Below, in pieces: positions 42,501-51,256 of a stretch of 64,000 nt of DNA. The stretch spans positions 1-64,000 of the forward strand of contig OY970245.1 in assembly GCA_963715455.1 (NCBI GenBank). Reading direction: 5' to 3'. The number at the start of each line of letters is the position of its first letter. Within the stretch, counting starts at the first letter, position 1. The stretch is from VRUE01 sp963715455 (GTDB lineage Bacteria > Actinomycetota > Thermoleophilia > Solirubrobacterales > 70-9). The position numbers were made by a program, and so were the translations under genes. A model generated the notes under the pieces. The model saw only the letters and a program-made list of their open reading frames with translations, was not told the origin of the DNA and made no database searches.

Positions 42501-42714
42501 CCATCGCCGAGTCGCTGCCGAACTCGCGCACGGCGATCTGATGCGCGCGCTCGCTGGGCGAGCCCTCGACGAAGACCGTGTTGAGCGAGAGCTTGTCCTC
42601 GAGGTTGCGGCCGAGGAAGCCGAGCACGACGACGGCGGCGATCCACAAGCCAATCACCAGGCGCGAGTGCCGCGCGACGACGCCGGCGAGGCGCCCGAGC
42701 AACTCGGGTCTCAC
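39457..42714 (-). CDS. MmpL/RND-family exporter
   Basis: A 1085-residue transporter starting GTG at 42714, overlapping the stop of the secreted gene before it (GTGA). Two RND halves are seen, each with a membrane helix followed by a periplasm-equivalent loop. The proton-relay Asp-Tyr pairs appear in GVDYSLLVVSRFRERE and AIDYEVFVFARMREEY. Between them, residues ~480-780 form a long outside loop of Gly-rich helical repeats (GSQRLSEGLERSSEGGGQLARG), as in YhgE-like loops. Cargo could be a lipid, or its coupled secreted partner. Confidence 0.9.
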   Translation of the reverse strand: MRPELLGRLAGVVARHSRLVIGLWIAAVVVLGFLGRNLEDKLSLNTVFVEGSPSERAHQIAVREFGSDSAMVVVLRGPQEAVERQGRRLADRLSTVPQMLVISPWSSGAAVGGLRPEPGIAALVVRAETDGEDEATEALAPVEKQVGASVRDPVRASIAGMPMLAETVRAAGEESAQAGEKIAGPVLLIVLLLVFRSVVAALLPLIIGGAVVIASRGVIGLLTGFVEIDLFALAIVGMMGLALGVDYSLLVVSRFREREPGADPIEAARVTGAATARSVLPAGCGLIVAMVVSSLILPGVAVRSVAIAVIVATLLSMISAICVTPALLAVLGDNLERWSLRRRARTEGAALRWSKRIASRPRAVVAITLALVVLSSLAFNLDSAATNLALLPSGNGGRQQLEEVEEALGPGWAAPTEVIMNGRGEPVTTAERLRALAAFQRRVEADPGVESMAGFARIEQGARQLRGVEETLIAQERGLDRLEAGIAKVHRGAAFGSRGLRAAARGSSALGTGLGAADEGAGALAAGLQATSSGSQRLSEGLERSSEGGGQLARGASKASGGAGQLAGALERASEQTGSLAGSARLLRNASRSGNERLGALHAPLDEAEAQLASALAALRQMTAGKADPEYATTLRAVETALLRLSGTDPASGEQPDPAYDGVAAGVESAEGQFEVDLYLADQLDRKGRRATKGMEKLADASAQLDRGLQRLADGSQELSNGLGALDRGGEQLSPALSQLSQGAARLAGGLGLLEDGSTRLSEGLGSGAQKTGLLVGALDRIGTGLARGRQAQGGSQLDQLQDRSPGLFKSGYFVLASLDGTPAQQRDQLGFLVNLDRGGNNARMLVVPRDDPTGPAAAETLTRIEGEADELAKQTGTEVVVGGMGPNQITLNEEIRDRAPLMRLALSLVSLLILIPVMRSLTMPFVAAALNALTVSASLGALALLFNGSLLGGPGYVDATVVPATMMVMFGLAIDYEVFVFARMREEYERTGSPAAALRNGLDRTAHVITGAALIMVSVFLAFSVSDSIQLRNFGVAQAIAVLIDAFVIRLVIIPAVMSWLGKWSWWMPSWPRRRSVRPDAPPA

Positions 42715-45377
42715 CGGCAGCGGGCCTTCACGTGGACCGGGAGACGCAGCGTGCGGCGAGTGCCGTTCTGGCCTTCGACGTCGATCGTCGACCCGAGGCG
42801 GCGCGGCTTGCCGTGCCTGCACAACCCGCCGGCCAGCTCGAGCGCCTCGCTCTCACCGCCGCCGAGGCGGATCGCCAGCGAGGTAAGCGGCATGTCCGGC
42901 AGACCGCGCAGATTGGTCACCAGCTGCCCGTCGCGAATCGCCGTCTGCGAGCGCATCCCGAGCCGAACGCCGCTCCCCCCGAGGCTGAACCAGAGGTCGG
43001 GCTGGCCCTTGCCGGCTGGCTGGACAACGTAGATGCCGCCACGCAGCGGCTCGTCGAGCAGCGCGGTGCGTGCCCTGGCGGCGCCCACCTTCGAACCCGG
43101 CGGGCACTCGCCCGCCTGGGCGTCGTAGCGCGAGCAGATCTGGTCCAGGCCGGAGACGTCGAAGCGCAGCTGGTCGGGGAGGCCGAGGCGCATCGCGCGC
43201 AGGTTCGCGTCGCCGCGGCGCGGTCGGGCCGTGACCTGCATCAGCTGCCCGCTCGCAGAGCCACGGCGGTCGCGCAGCTCGAGGTGGAAGCGCGGACGGA
43301 AGCCGAGCCGCCGGCAACCGCGCAGGCCGAGTGGGCTGCTGGCCACGGCGGTCGCTCCCCCGGTCGCTTCGATCGTCGCCTCGACCGACGCCTGCCCGCA
43401 GGCGGTCGGGTTGCGGATGAAGCCAGGCCGGTCGAGGCGCAACTCAATCGCGCGGAGGCGAACCGGCATGCCCTCGATCGTTCCTGGCATGGCGTCGCTC
43501 TGCACCGTGACCTGGCCGTTGTCGCCGTCAACCAGGATCTGGGCGCGGAAGCTGGTCACGCCGAGGTCGAACGGACCGAGCACCGCGCGGAGCTTCATCA
43601 GCAGGCCGAACGGCGCTCGCCGGTAGGGGCCGGTCAGATAGACCTCGCCGGGCAAGGCGACCGGGTTGGGACCGGAGCCGGCCTTGGCGAGCACCGAGCC
43701 GATGCGGCTCTCGCTGGGGCAGGAAGCGGTGGCCGCGGCAGCCTCGGCACAGGGCTCGACCAAGCCGAGGGCGGCGCTCAGCCCCCTGGGCATGGCGATC
43801 GAGAACCTGCGCGGCAGCTGTTCGCCCTCGGCACGCAGCAGCGTCGTGGAGAAGTCGCCAAGGCTTCCCGCCAGCGGCCGGGAGCTGCTGGCAAGCAACT
43901 GTGGCGCAAAAGGGCCCGGACCCGGGCAATGCCAGCCGGGCCGGCCGCCGATCGCCACCTCCACCGACGACTCGACCGCCGGACCGCCCCCATACGGGAC
44001 GAAGCTGCTGCTTGCGGCGATCGGGCCGCAATCGAGCGGCGTGGCCAGCAGCGCGCTCGGACCGCCGGCAAAGCTCATGCTGAGGCGCTCGATCGTCGCC
44101 TGGGGCAGATCGGTGAGCTGCGCCGAGAGCTGGCCCGTGAGTGGGTCCACCTGCATCGCGCCGGCGAACTTGACGATGGTGCCGGGTCCCCGCGCCGCCA
44201 CGAAGAGCCGGAAGCGCTCACCCGGGCGTTCCTCGCCGAGGTAGAGGGTGCCGATCAGCGGCTCCGGCAGGGCGGGCGTGACGAGCTCCGCGGTCCCAAC
44301 CTGCGAGGCAGACGGGCAAAGCGGCGGGTCGCTGTTGCCGAGCCCGAGCTGGGTGTCGCTGCAGGCCGCCAGACCCTGGGCGCCGCCCGGCGAAAGCGTC
44401 ACCCCCCCTGGCAGCTCGACCGTCACGCTCTTGATCTGCGCATCCGCCTGGGGGCTGCCTTCATCCTCCGGCGGGGTGCTCATCTCCATGCTCAAGCCGG
44501 TGGGGGAATCGGCAACCGGGTTGTCCAGCTGCAGACCGAGCTGCGGCCGGAAGGCAAGGTCCTCGCAGGCAACGAGCGGCGCTTCCGCCTCGGTGCTGGC
44601 GCTCAACCATGGGGCGCCTGCCTGCCATGAGCGCGTGCGGAAGGTGAAGGAAAGCGGCCCGCAGCGGGTCGGCGCCGTCAGGAACGGACGGGGCGGGACA
44701 TCGGTGCCCTGCTGATGATTGGCCGGGACGCCCCAGAGTTCGGCGTGGCCCTCGACGATCGGCACCTCGGCGAGGTCGTTCGACCGCAGGGTTACGCCGA
44801 AGTCGCTGGCGCGCAGCTCCATGCTCATCTTCAGGCCGGCGGCGGGTTGCGAGCTGAAGGCGATCGCCTCCCCTGGCGCCGGCTCCAGCTCGAAGATGGG
44901 CAGCTCGATCTGCTGACCGCCGAGCAGGGTGAAGCCCAGCAGGCCGACCTGGCTCTCGGCAGGGCACTCCCCTTCCCCGGTCTCGAAAAGCGCCCGCGGG
45001 CAATCGGGGACCGCGCTCGGGCTGCCGGAGAACCCCGGCGGCAGCTCGAAGACCAGATCACGGGGGGTGGTCCCCGAGCCCTCCAGCGTCAAGCCGAAAT
45101 CGATCTGGAGGCGATCTGGGTGAGAGCCGGCGGCGTCCTCTTGATTGCCATCGGCATCAAGCATCCGCACTTTGAAGCTGCCGGGCTCGATAGCGAAATC
45201 AGCGGCCTGGGCAGCAGGTAGCGGCGCCGCTACGCAGGCGAGCGCGAGCAGGGCAAACAGCGACCCTAATCCCCTGCGTGCGTGTAGAGCCAAACGTCCC
45301 CCTGCCTGGATCGAGCGCCTTCTGCATCCGACCCTTGAGCAGCCGTCCACGCTACGCAGGGCCGTGGGGACCAGCAA
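42711..45377 (-). CDS. Secreted Cys-Pro module protein coupled to MmpL
   Basis: An 888-residue exported protein; residues ~30-60 form the signal peptide, so the true start may lie a few codons inside the frame. Four modules begin CPxxSxxG at about residues 136, 353, 553 and 757, each continuing with a YL/YV-x-x-P block and ending near a further Cys, in the same order as in the 961-aa protein at 10472-13357. It lacks that protein's basic tail. Its stop overlaps the GTG of the MmpL exporter gene, which argues for joint function in envelope building or export. No known family is recognised. Confidence 0.8.
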   Translation of the reverse strand: MLVPTALRSVDGCSRVGCRRRSIQAGGRLALHARRGLGSLFALLALACVAAPLPAAQAADFAIEPGSFKVRMLDADGNQEDAAGSHPDRLQIDFGLTLEGSGTTPRDLVFELPPGFSGSPSAVPDCPRALFETGEGECPAESQVGLLGFTLLGGQQIELPIFELEPAPGEAIAFSSQPAAGLKMSMELRASDFGVTLRSNDLAEVPIVEGHAELWGVPANHQQGTDVPPRPFLTAPTRCGPLSFTFRTRSWQAGAPWLSASTEAEAPLVACEDLAFRPQLGLQLDNPVADSPTGLSMEMSTPPEDEGSPQADAQIKSVTVELPGGVTLSPGGAQGLAACSDTQLGLGNSDPPLCPSASQVGTAELVTPALPEPLIGTLYLGEERPGERFRLFVAARGPGTIVKFAGAMQVDPLTGQLSAQLTDLPQATIERLSMSFAGGPSALLATPLDCGPIAASSSFVPYGGGPAVESSVEVAIGGRPGWHCPGPGPFAPQLLASSSRPLAGSLGDFSTTLLRAEGEQLPRRFSIAMPRGLSAALGLVEPCAEAAAATASCPSESRIGSVLAKAGSGPNPVALPGEVYLTGPYRRAPFGLLMKLRAVLGPFDLGVTSFRAQILVDGDNGQVTVQSDAMPGTIEGMPVRLRAIELRLDRPGFIRNPTACGQASVEATIEATGGATAVASSPLGLRGCRRLGFRPRFHLELRDRRGSASGQLMQVTARPRRGDANLRAMRLGLPDQLRFDVSGLDQICSRYDAQAGECPPGSKVGAARARTALLDEPLRGGIYVVQPAGKGQPDLWFSLGGSGVRLGMRSQTAIRDGQLVTNLRGLPDMPLTSLAIRLGGGESEALELAGGLCRHGKPRRLGSTIDVEGQNGTRRTLRLPVHVKARCR

Positions 45378-45409
45378 GGGTTATGTCCAAATTTGTGAAA
45401 AAGCCGCGG

Positions 45410-46090
45410 CTAGGCAGGAAAGCCGGCCTCGATGGTGGACAACGCCCAGTCGGCGCCGGCGCCGCCCAGCGCCTGCACGTCATAGCTGCCGGTTGCCACG
45501 CCGACCACGCGGATACCGGCTCCGTGGCCTGCGGCAATGTCGCGAGGGGTGTCGCCGACCGCGATGCAAGCGCCATCGGCGAGCACACCGCCGGAGACCA
45601 GCGAGCCGCGCTGCAGAGCAGCCTTGGTCACCTCGGTGCGGTCGGCGGAGTCCGAGCCATAGCCGCCGAAGGTGAAGAAGCGATTGAGGTTGGCGCGGGC
45701 CAGCTTGATGTGAGCGGCGGCCTCGATGTTGCCGGTGACCAGGCCGAGCAGCAGGCCGGCGTCGATGAGGCGGTCGAGCAGCGCCTCGATGCCCGGCATG
45801 ACGCGGTAGCCGCTCGACTCGGCGACCGTCTCGGGCAGGTGCCTGAGGTAGCAGCCGATCGCCTTGGCGCGCTCCGCCTGGCTGCCGGCACGACCGATCA
45901 CCTCGCGGAAGATGATCGCCGCGATTTCCGGGTCGGTCATGCCGGCGTCGGTGTGCTCGGCGACGTTGGCTTCGACCCCGTGCAGTTCCTTGAAGGCGCG
46001 CTGCCAGGCGGCGCCGCCGGCGCCGCCGGTAACAAGGATCGTGCCGTCGATGTCAAAAAGGACCGCGCGGATGGAAGCGGGCTCACTCAC
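45410..46090 (-). CDS. HAD-superfamily hydrolase, phosphoglycolate-phosphatase-like
   Basis: A 226-residue haloacid-dehalogenase phosphatase. Motif I is AVLFDIDGTIL (nucleophile Asp and acid Asp), motif II LGLVTGN, motif III Lys in RTEVTKAAL and motif IV GDTPRDIAAGHGAG. A helical cap lies between residues ~20 and 100. It overlaps the end of cydB by 8 bp, so it is the last gene of the tkt-to-cydB run. A role in phosphoglycolate or sugar-phosphate repair would fit its neighbours, but the substrate is not proven. Confidence 0.88.
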   Translation of the reverse strand: MSEPASIRAVLFDIDGTILVTGGAGGAAWQRAFKELHGVEANVAEHTDAGMTDPEIAAIIFREVIGRAGSQAERAKAIGCYLRHLPETVAESSGYRVMPGIEALLDRLIDAGLLLGLVTGNIEAAAHIKLARANLNRFFTFGGYGSDSADRTEVTKAALQRGSLVSGGVLADGACIAVGDTPRDIAAGHGAGIRVVGVATGSYDVQALGGAGADWALSTIEAGFPA

Positions 46091-47084
46091 CCTCGAGCAG
46101 CTCCTTCTGGCTGAGCCAGTAGAGCAGGCCGAGGGAGGGCAGGACGAAGACGGCGGCGATCAGGAAGACGACGATCACCGCGGCAAGTGTCTCGGGGGGA
46201 GCGGCCGACTCGCTGATCGTCAGCGTGGTGGGCAGCAAGTAGGGGAACTGGGCGACCCCCCAGCCCCAGACCACGGCGACCACGGCGCCGACCGCCAGCG
46301 GGCGTAGGCCGCGGCGGCCGCCGCGGGCCAGCATGAGCAGCACGGCGAGGCCGCAGAGGGCCGAGACGATCACCAGCGGCAGCGCCTGGTCGGTGAGGCG
46401 GTCGTAGACGTAGCGGGTGTCGGCATGCAAGACGAAGAGTCCGGCGACGGCAAATGCGCCAGCCACGAGTCCGGCGGCGAGTGCCCGCCGGGCGAAGTAG
46501 GTCTCCAAGTCAGGTGCGCCCGCACGGCGCGCGTCGGTGACGAGGAAGACAGCCGCCAGGTAGGCGCCGCTGGCGACGAAGAGTGCCCCGGTGAAGAGCG
46601 GCAGGGGCTGCAGCCAACTGGAGAAGGCATCGCCATTGCCGCCCGGGGGCACGTTGCCATCGGCGATCGCACCGACCACGGTGCCCATGAAGAACGGGGT
46701 GAGCACCGAGGAGAGGGCAAAGGTGGCGCCTAGCGCCCGCCGGGCCTCGAGCGAGCGAATCGACTCGCGGAAGGCGAAGCCGGCACCGCGCAGGACGATG
46801 CCGAAGGCCGCGAGAGCGAGCGGCACGTACAGGGTCGACATGACCGCGCCGAAGGCCTCCGGGAAGGCGGTCCAGAGGACGACGAGGATGAAGATCAGCC
46901 AGACGTGGTTGGCCTCCCAGACGGGGGTCAGCGAGCGCTCGATCAGCGCCCGGGGGCGTTCGCCCTTCTCGGCGCTCCCGGCGATCAGGTCCCAGAGGCC
47001 GGCGCCGAAGTCGGCCCCGCCGAAGACCGCGTAGAGGGTGGCGCCAGTCCAGAGGATCACGGCACAGAGATCGGCCCGGGTCAT
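46083..47084 (-). CDS. cydB: Cytochrome bd oxidase subunit II
   Basis: A 333-residue membrane protein with about eight helices and the CydB opening (ILWTGATLYAVFGGADFGAGLWDLIAGS) and block LTPVWEANHVWLIFILVVLWTAFPEAF. It partners CydA in a quinol oxidase that reduces oxygen to water with high affinity. The gap to cydA contains only the palindromic repeat at 47099-47147. No cydCD genes follow. Confidence 0.94.
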   Translation of the reverse strand: MTRADLCAVILWTGATLYAVFGGADFGAGLWDLIAGSAEKGERPRALIERSLTPVWEANHVWLIFILVVLWTAFPEAFGAVMSTLYVPLALAAFGIVLRGAGFAFRESIRSLEARRALGATFALSSVLTPFFMGTVVGAIADGNVPPGGNGDAFSSWLQPLPLFTGALFVASGAYLAAVFLVTDARRAGAPDLETYFARRALAAGLVAGAFAVAGLFVLHADTRYVYDRLTDQALPLVIVSALCGLAVLLMLARGGRRGLRPLAVGAVVAVVWGWGVAQFPYLLPTTLTISESAAPPETLAAVIVVFLIAAVFVLPSLGLLYWLSQKELLEGE

Positions 47085-47098
47085 CGCCCCAACCCCCC

Positions 47099-47147
47099 GC
47101 CGATGGGCCTATACGTCAAGGCAGGCTTGACATTTCGGCCCATCGGC
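47099..47147. repeat. Palindromic repeat between cydA and cydB
   Basis: Outer arms GCCGATGGGCC (47099-47109) and GGCCCATCGGC (47137-47147) pair perfectly; the middle holds GTCAAG and CTTGAC, also paired. It aligns over its full 49 bp with 53325-53373, differing at about 8 positions. It starts 1 base after the cydA stop and ends 14 bp before cydB, so it is transcribed. Confidence 0.8.
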
Positions 47148-47148
47148 C

Positions 47149-48531
47149 TCATGGGGTGCGCTCTCGGGGGGCGTAGGGGGTGTGGACGGCCTCCTCGTCC
47201 TGCTCGCGCCAACGGCGCGAGAGGGTGCGCAGGATGAGGATCGCCGCCGTCCCCAGGCCGGTGTAGAGGATGAGTACGGCGGCGAAGGCGAACCAGATCC
47301 CCTCGGCCTCGGTGACCGCTTCCTCGGTGCGCATGAAGCCCTGCACGATCCACGGCTGACGGCCGACCTCGGTGACGATCCAGCCGCACCACAGGGCGAC
47401 GATCGAGGCGACGCCGGAGATGGCGACGGCGCGCAGGAACCAGGGCGTGCGCGGGAAGTCGCGGCGCCGCCACCAGACGAAGGCGAACCAGGCTGCAAGC
47501 CCGAGCAGCGCCGTGCCGATGCCGACCATCGCGTCGAAGGAGAGGTGCAGGAGGGTATTGGCCGGCGGCTCCTCGTTGTCGGGGATCTGGTCAAGCCCGG
47601 TGACCACCGTGTCGCGGCTGAAGCCGACCAGGAAGGAGTCGAGGCCGGGGATCGGGATCGCCCCCTTGACGCCGTCATCGGTGCAGATGCCGCCGATGTA
47701 CTCGGTCTGGTCGGGGCCGGTTTCCTGGATGCACTCCATCGCCGCGAACTTGGCCGGCTGGTGGTCGGCGATCGCCCGCGCCGCCGTGTCGCCGACGAAG
47801 AGCTGGATCGGCGTGGCGATGCAGGCGATCGTCAGCGGGATCGCCACGCCCAGGCGGTGCAGCCTGTCGCGGCGGCCGCGCAGCATGCCGACCGCGTAGA
47901 TCGAGGCGACGAGGAAGCCGGCCACCATGTAGGCGGCGAGGATCATGTGCGGCACCTCGTAGCCGGTCGCCGGGTTGAAGAGGATCTCCAGCGGTTCGGT
48001 GCCGACCACCTTGCCGCTGGCGTCGAGGGTGAAGCCCTGCGGCTGGTTCATCCAGGCGTTGGCGGTGACCACCGAGAAGGCGCCGCCGATGCCGGTGATC
48101 ACCATCGGTACCCCCGACCAGAAGTGCGCCCAACCGCTGAGCCGTTTCCAGCCGTAGATGTAGACCGCCAGGAAGATCGCCTCGACGAAGAAGAAGATGC
48201 CCTCGATCGCAAAGGCGATGCCGAAGGCGTCGCCGAAGCGTTCCATGAAGCGCGGCCAGAGCAAGCCGAACTCGAAGCTCAGCACGGTGCCGGTGACGGC
48301 GCCGACGGCGAAGGTCACAGCCATTGCCTTCGACCAGCGCCGCGCCAGGCGCATCGCGTCCTCGTCGCCGCGCCTCAGGCCGAGCCAGTTGGCGGTGAGG
48401 ATGATCGCCGGCAGGGCGACGCCGATGCAGGCGAGGACGATGTGGAAGGCCAGGGTGAAGGCCATCAGCTCGCGTGCGGCGAGCAGGTTCGACTCCGTCG
48501 CCGCGAGCGGGAGGGCGTCGAGCAGGGGCAC
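47149..48531 (-). CDS. cydA: Cytochrome bd oxidase subunit I
   Basis: A 460-residue membrane protein starting GTG at 48531 (GGGAG upstream), 2 bp after the pgi stop. It carries the family signature GRQPW in VGRQPWIVQGFMRTEEAV, heme-ligand His residues in AFHIVLACIGVALP and near GVPMVITGIGG, and nine predicted helices. The loop that binds quinol (between helices VI and VII) is of the short type. Together with CydB it forms a bd oxidase useful at low oxygen. Confidence 0.94.
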   Translation of the reverse strand: MPLLDALPLAATESNLLAARELMAFTLAFHIVLACIGVALPAIILTANWLGLRRGDEDAMRLARRWSKAMAVTFAVGAVTGTVLSFEFGLLWPRFMERFGDAFGIAFAIEGIFFFVEAIFLAVYIYGWKRLSGWAHFWSGVPMVITGIGGAFSVVTANAWMNQPQGFTLDASGKVVGTEPLEILFNPATGYEVPHMILAAYMVAGFLVASIYAVGMLRGRRDRLHRLGVAIPLTIACIATPIQLFVGDTAARAIADHQPAKFAAMECIQETGPDQTEYIGGICTDDGVKGAIPIPGLDSFLVGFSRDTVVTGLDQIPDNEEPPANTLLHLSFDAMVGIGTALLGLAAWFAFVWWRRRDFPRTPWFLRAVAISGVASIVALWCGWIVTEVGRQPWIVQGFMRTEEAVTEAEGIWFAFAAVLILYTGLGTAAILILRTLSRRWREQDEEAVHTPYAPRERTP

Positions 48532-48533
48532 GC

Positions 48534-50180
48534 CTACTCCCTGCGCCTCGCCTGGCGGTAGCGGCGGATCAGCGCGTTGGTCGAGCTGTCGTGGGCGAGC
48601 CGCGGCTCCTCGTCGGCCTGCAGCTCGGGGATGATCGCCACGGCCAGCGCCTTGCCCAGCTCGACTCCCCACTGGTCGAAGGAGTCGATGCCCCACACGG
48701 TTCCCTGGGTGAAGGTGCTGTGCTCGTAAAGAGCCACGAGGGTGCCGAGCGTGTGCGGGTCGAGGCGCTCGGCGAGGATCGTGTTCGAGGGGCGGTTGCC
48801 CTCCATCACCCGGTGCGGCACGACCGCATCCGGCGTGCCCTCGGCGCGCACCTGCTCGGGCGTCTTGCCGAAGGCGAGCGCCTCACTCTGGGCGAAGACG
48901 TTCGACATCAAGAGGTCGTGGTGCTCGCCGAGCGGGTTGTTGGAATGGAGGAAGCCGATGAAGTCGCAGGGGATGAGGCGCGTGCCCTGGTGGATCAGCT
49001 GGTAGAAGGAGTGCTGCCCGTTGGTCCCCGGCTCACCCCAGAAGATCGCCCCGGTGTCGTAGTCGACCCGGGCTCCATCCAAGGTGACGTGCTTGCCGTT
49101 CGACTCCATGGTCAGCTGCTGCAGGTAGGCCGGGAAGCGGTGCAGGTACTGGTCGTAGGGGAAGACGCCGCAGGTCTGGGCGCCGAAGAAGTCGCCGTAC
49201 CAGACCGACAAGAGCCCCATTAGGGCCGGCAGGTTCTCGGCCAGCGGCGCCTCGCGGAAGTGCTCGTCCATCGCGTGGAAGCCAGCCAGCATCTCCGCGA
49301 AGCGAGCGGGCCCGATCGCCAGCATGGTCGAGAGGCCGATCGCCGAGTCCATCGAGTAACGGCCCCCCACCCACTCCCAGAAGCCGAACATGTTCTCGGT
49401 GTCGATGCCGAACTTCGAAACCTCCTCGGCGTTGGTCGAGACGGCGACGAAGTGCTTGGCGACCGCGGCCTCGTCGCCGCCGAGGCCGGCCAGCGACCAC
49501 TCGCGCGCCGTGTGGGCATTGGTCATCGTCTCCAGCGTGGTGAAGGTCTTCGAGGAGATGACGAAGAGCGTCTCCTCGGGGTCGAGGTCGCGGGTCGACT
49601 CGGCGAAGTCGGTGCCGTCGACGTTGGAGACGAAGCGGAAGGTCAGCTCGCGGCGGCTGTAGTGGCGCAGCGCCTCGTAGGCCATCACCGGGCCGAGGTC
49701 CGAGCCGCCGATGCCGACGTTGACAACGTTGCGAATCGGCTTGCCGGTGTGGCCTTTCCAATCTCCCGAGCGCATCCGCTCGGCAAAAGCGCTCATCCGG
49801 TCAAGCGTCTCGTGCACCTGCTTGACCACGTCGACGCCGTCGACGATCAGCGAGCGCTGGCGCGGCATGCGCAGCGCGACGTGCAGCACGGCGCGGTCCT
49901 CGGAGACGTTGATGTGCTCGCCGGCGAACATCGCTTCGCGGCGCTGCTCGACGCCGCACTCCTTGGCGAGCTGGCCGAGCAGCATCACGGTCTCGTCGGT
50001 GATGCGGTTCTTGGAGAAGTCGAGGTGCAGACCGGCGCCGTCGGCGACGAGCCGCTCGCCGCGCTGCGGGTCGGCGGCGAAGAGCTCGCGCAGGTGCTTG
50101 CCCTCGATCTCGGCGTAGTGCTTTTCGAGCGCCCCCCAGGTGGGCTGGCGGCGCAGCGCAGGCGCCTCGGCCTCGCTCAC
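48534..50180 (-). CDS. pgi: Glucose-6-phosphate isomerase
   Basis: A 548-residue enzyme, full length, interconverting glucose 6-phosphate and fructose 6-phosphate. The two sugar-isomerase domains are seen with the signatures NVGIGGSDLGPVM and FVSNVDGTDFAE, catalytic Glu in VGGRYSMDSAIGL region and the C-terminal block GIDSFDQWGVELGK. The start overlaps tal by ATGA. It links glycolysis to the pentose phosphate genes around it. Confidence 0.96.
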   Translation of the reverse strand: MSEAEAPALRRQPTWGALEKHYAEIEGKHLRELFAADPQRGERLVADGAGLHLDFSKNRITDETVMLLGQLAKECGVEQRREAMFAGEHINVSEDRAVLHVALRMPRQRSLIVDGVDVVKQVHETLDRMSAFAERMRSGDWKGHTGKPIRNVVNVGIGGSDLGPVMAYEALRHYSRRELTFRFVSNVDGTDFAESTRDLDPEETLFVISSKTFTTLETMTNAHTAREWSLAGLGGDEAAVAKHFVAVSTNAEEVSKFGIDTENMFGFWEWVGGRYSMDSAIGLSTMLAIGPARFAEMLAGFHAMDEHFREAPLAENLPALMGLLSVWYGDFFGAQTCGVFPYDQYLHRFPAYLQQLTMESNGKHVTLDGARVDYDTGAIFWGEPGTNGQHSFYQLIHQGTRLIPCDFIGFLHSNNPLGEHHDLLMSNVFAQSEALAFGKTPEQVRAEGTPDAVVPHRVMEGNRPSNTILAERLDPHTLGTLVALYEHSTFTQGTVWGIDSFDQWGVELGKALAVAIIPELQADEEPRLAHDSSTNALIRRYRQARRRE

Positions 50181-51256
50181 CCTGTCAGCGCCCCGCGCTT
50201 CGACTCGATCGACTCGAGCATGTCGTTCCAGGACTTGACGAAGGCCTCCTTGCCCTCCTCCTGCAGCCGCTCCCCCAGGGCGTCGACGTCGATGCCGGCC
50301 TTGGCGAACTCGGCGAGCACCTCCTCGCAGTCGCCGCCGTCGGGTGGGACGAGCTCGCCGACGTTGCCGTGGTCGGCGAAGGCGTGCAGGGTCGGCTCGG
50401 GCATCGTGTTGACCGTGTAGGGCGAGGCGAAGCCCTCGATGTAGAGGGTGTCGGAGGCGTTGGGGTCCTTGGTCCCGGTGCTCGCCCAGAGCAGCCGTTG
50501 GGGGCGGACCCCCTCGTTCATCAGCCGCTGCACGCGCTGTGAGTCGAGCAGCTCCCGGTAGGCGCGGTAGGCGCGGAAGCCGATCGCCAGGCCAAGCCGA
50601 TTGTGCAGTTCGTCGGGGATCTGCTCGGCAACGGCGACGTCCCAGCGGCTCATGAAGATCGAGGCCACGGAGGGGACGTCGGGGTCGAGCCCAGCCTCGA
50701 TGCGCCGTTCGATCCCCTTCATGTAGGCGTCGGCGGCGGCGAGGTGGTCGGCGCTCGAGAAGAGCAGGGTGACGTTGATCGGGATGCCGGCGAAGATCGA
50801 CTCCTCGATCGCCGCCAGGCCCGCGGTCGTGCCGGGGATCTTCACGTAGAGGTTGTCGCGCTCCGCCCTGGCGTGCAGCTGGGCGGCCTGCTCGATCGTG
50901 CCCGCGGTGTCGTCGGCGAGCTTGGGCGAGACCTCGAGCGAACAGAAGCCGTCGAGGCCGGCGGTGCGCTCGTGCACGCCGCGGAAGAGATCGGTCGCGT
51001 CGCGCAGGTCGGCGATCGCCAGCTCGAAGAAGACCTCCTCGGGCTCGTGGCCGTTCTGGCTCAGCTCGATGATGTGCTGGTCGTAGGCCTCGCCGCCGGA
51101 GATCGCCTTGTCGAAGATCGTCGGGTTGGAGGTGAGGCCGGTGACCGAGAGCTCCTCGATGTAGCCCTGCAGGGTGCCGTCGGCCAGCATCGTGCGGGTG
51201 ATGTTGTCGAGCCAGAGGCTCTGGCCAATGTCGTGCAGCTTCGCGGTGGACTTCAT
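50177..51256 (-). CDS. tal: Transaldolase
   Basis: A 359-residue type-2 transaldolase of the actinobacterial length. The opening SLWLDNITRTMLADG is typical, and the Schiff-base Lys lies in NLYVKIPGTTAG. A second signature is LLWASTGTKDP. It transfers a dihydroxyacetone unit between sugar phosphates in the non-oxidative pentose phosphate pathway. It overlaps tkt by 1 base and pgi by 4. Confidence 0.95.
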   Translation of the reverse strand: MKSTAKLHDIGQSLWLDNITRTMLADGTLQGYIEELSVTGLTSNPTIFDKAISGGEAYDQHIIELSQNGHEPEEVFFELAIADLRDATDLFRGVHERTAGLDGFCSLEVSPKLADDTAGTIEQAAQLHARAERDNLYVKIPGTTAGLAAIEESIFAGIPINVTLLFSSADHLAAADAYMKGIERRIEAGLDPDVPSVASIFMSRWDVAVAEQIPDELHNRLGLAIGFRAYRAYRELLDSQRVQRLMNEGVRPQRLLWASTGTKDPNASDTLYIEGFASPYTVNTMPEPTLHAFADHGNVGELVPPDGGDCEEVLAEFAKAGIDVDALGERLQEEGKEAFVKSWNDMLESIESKRGALTG

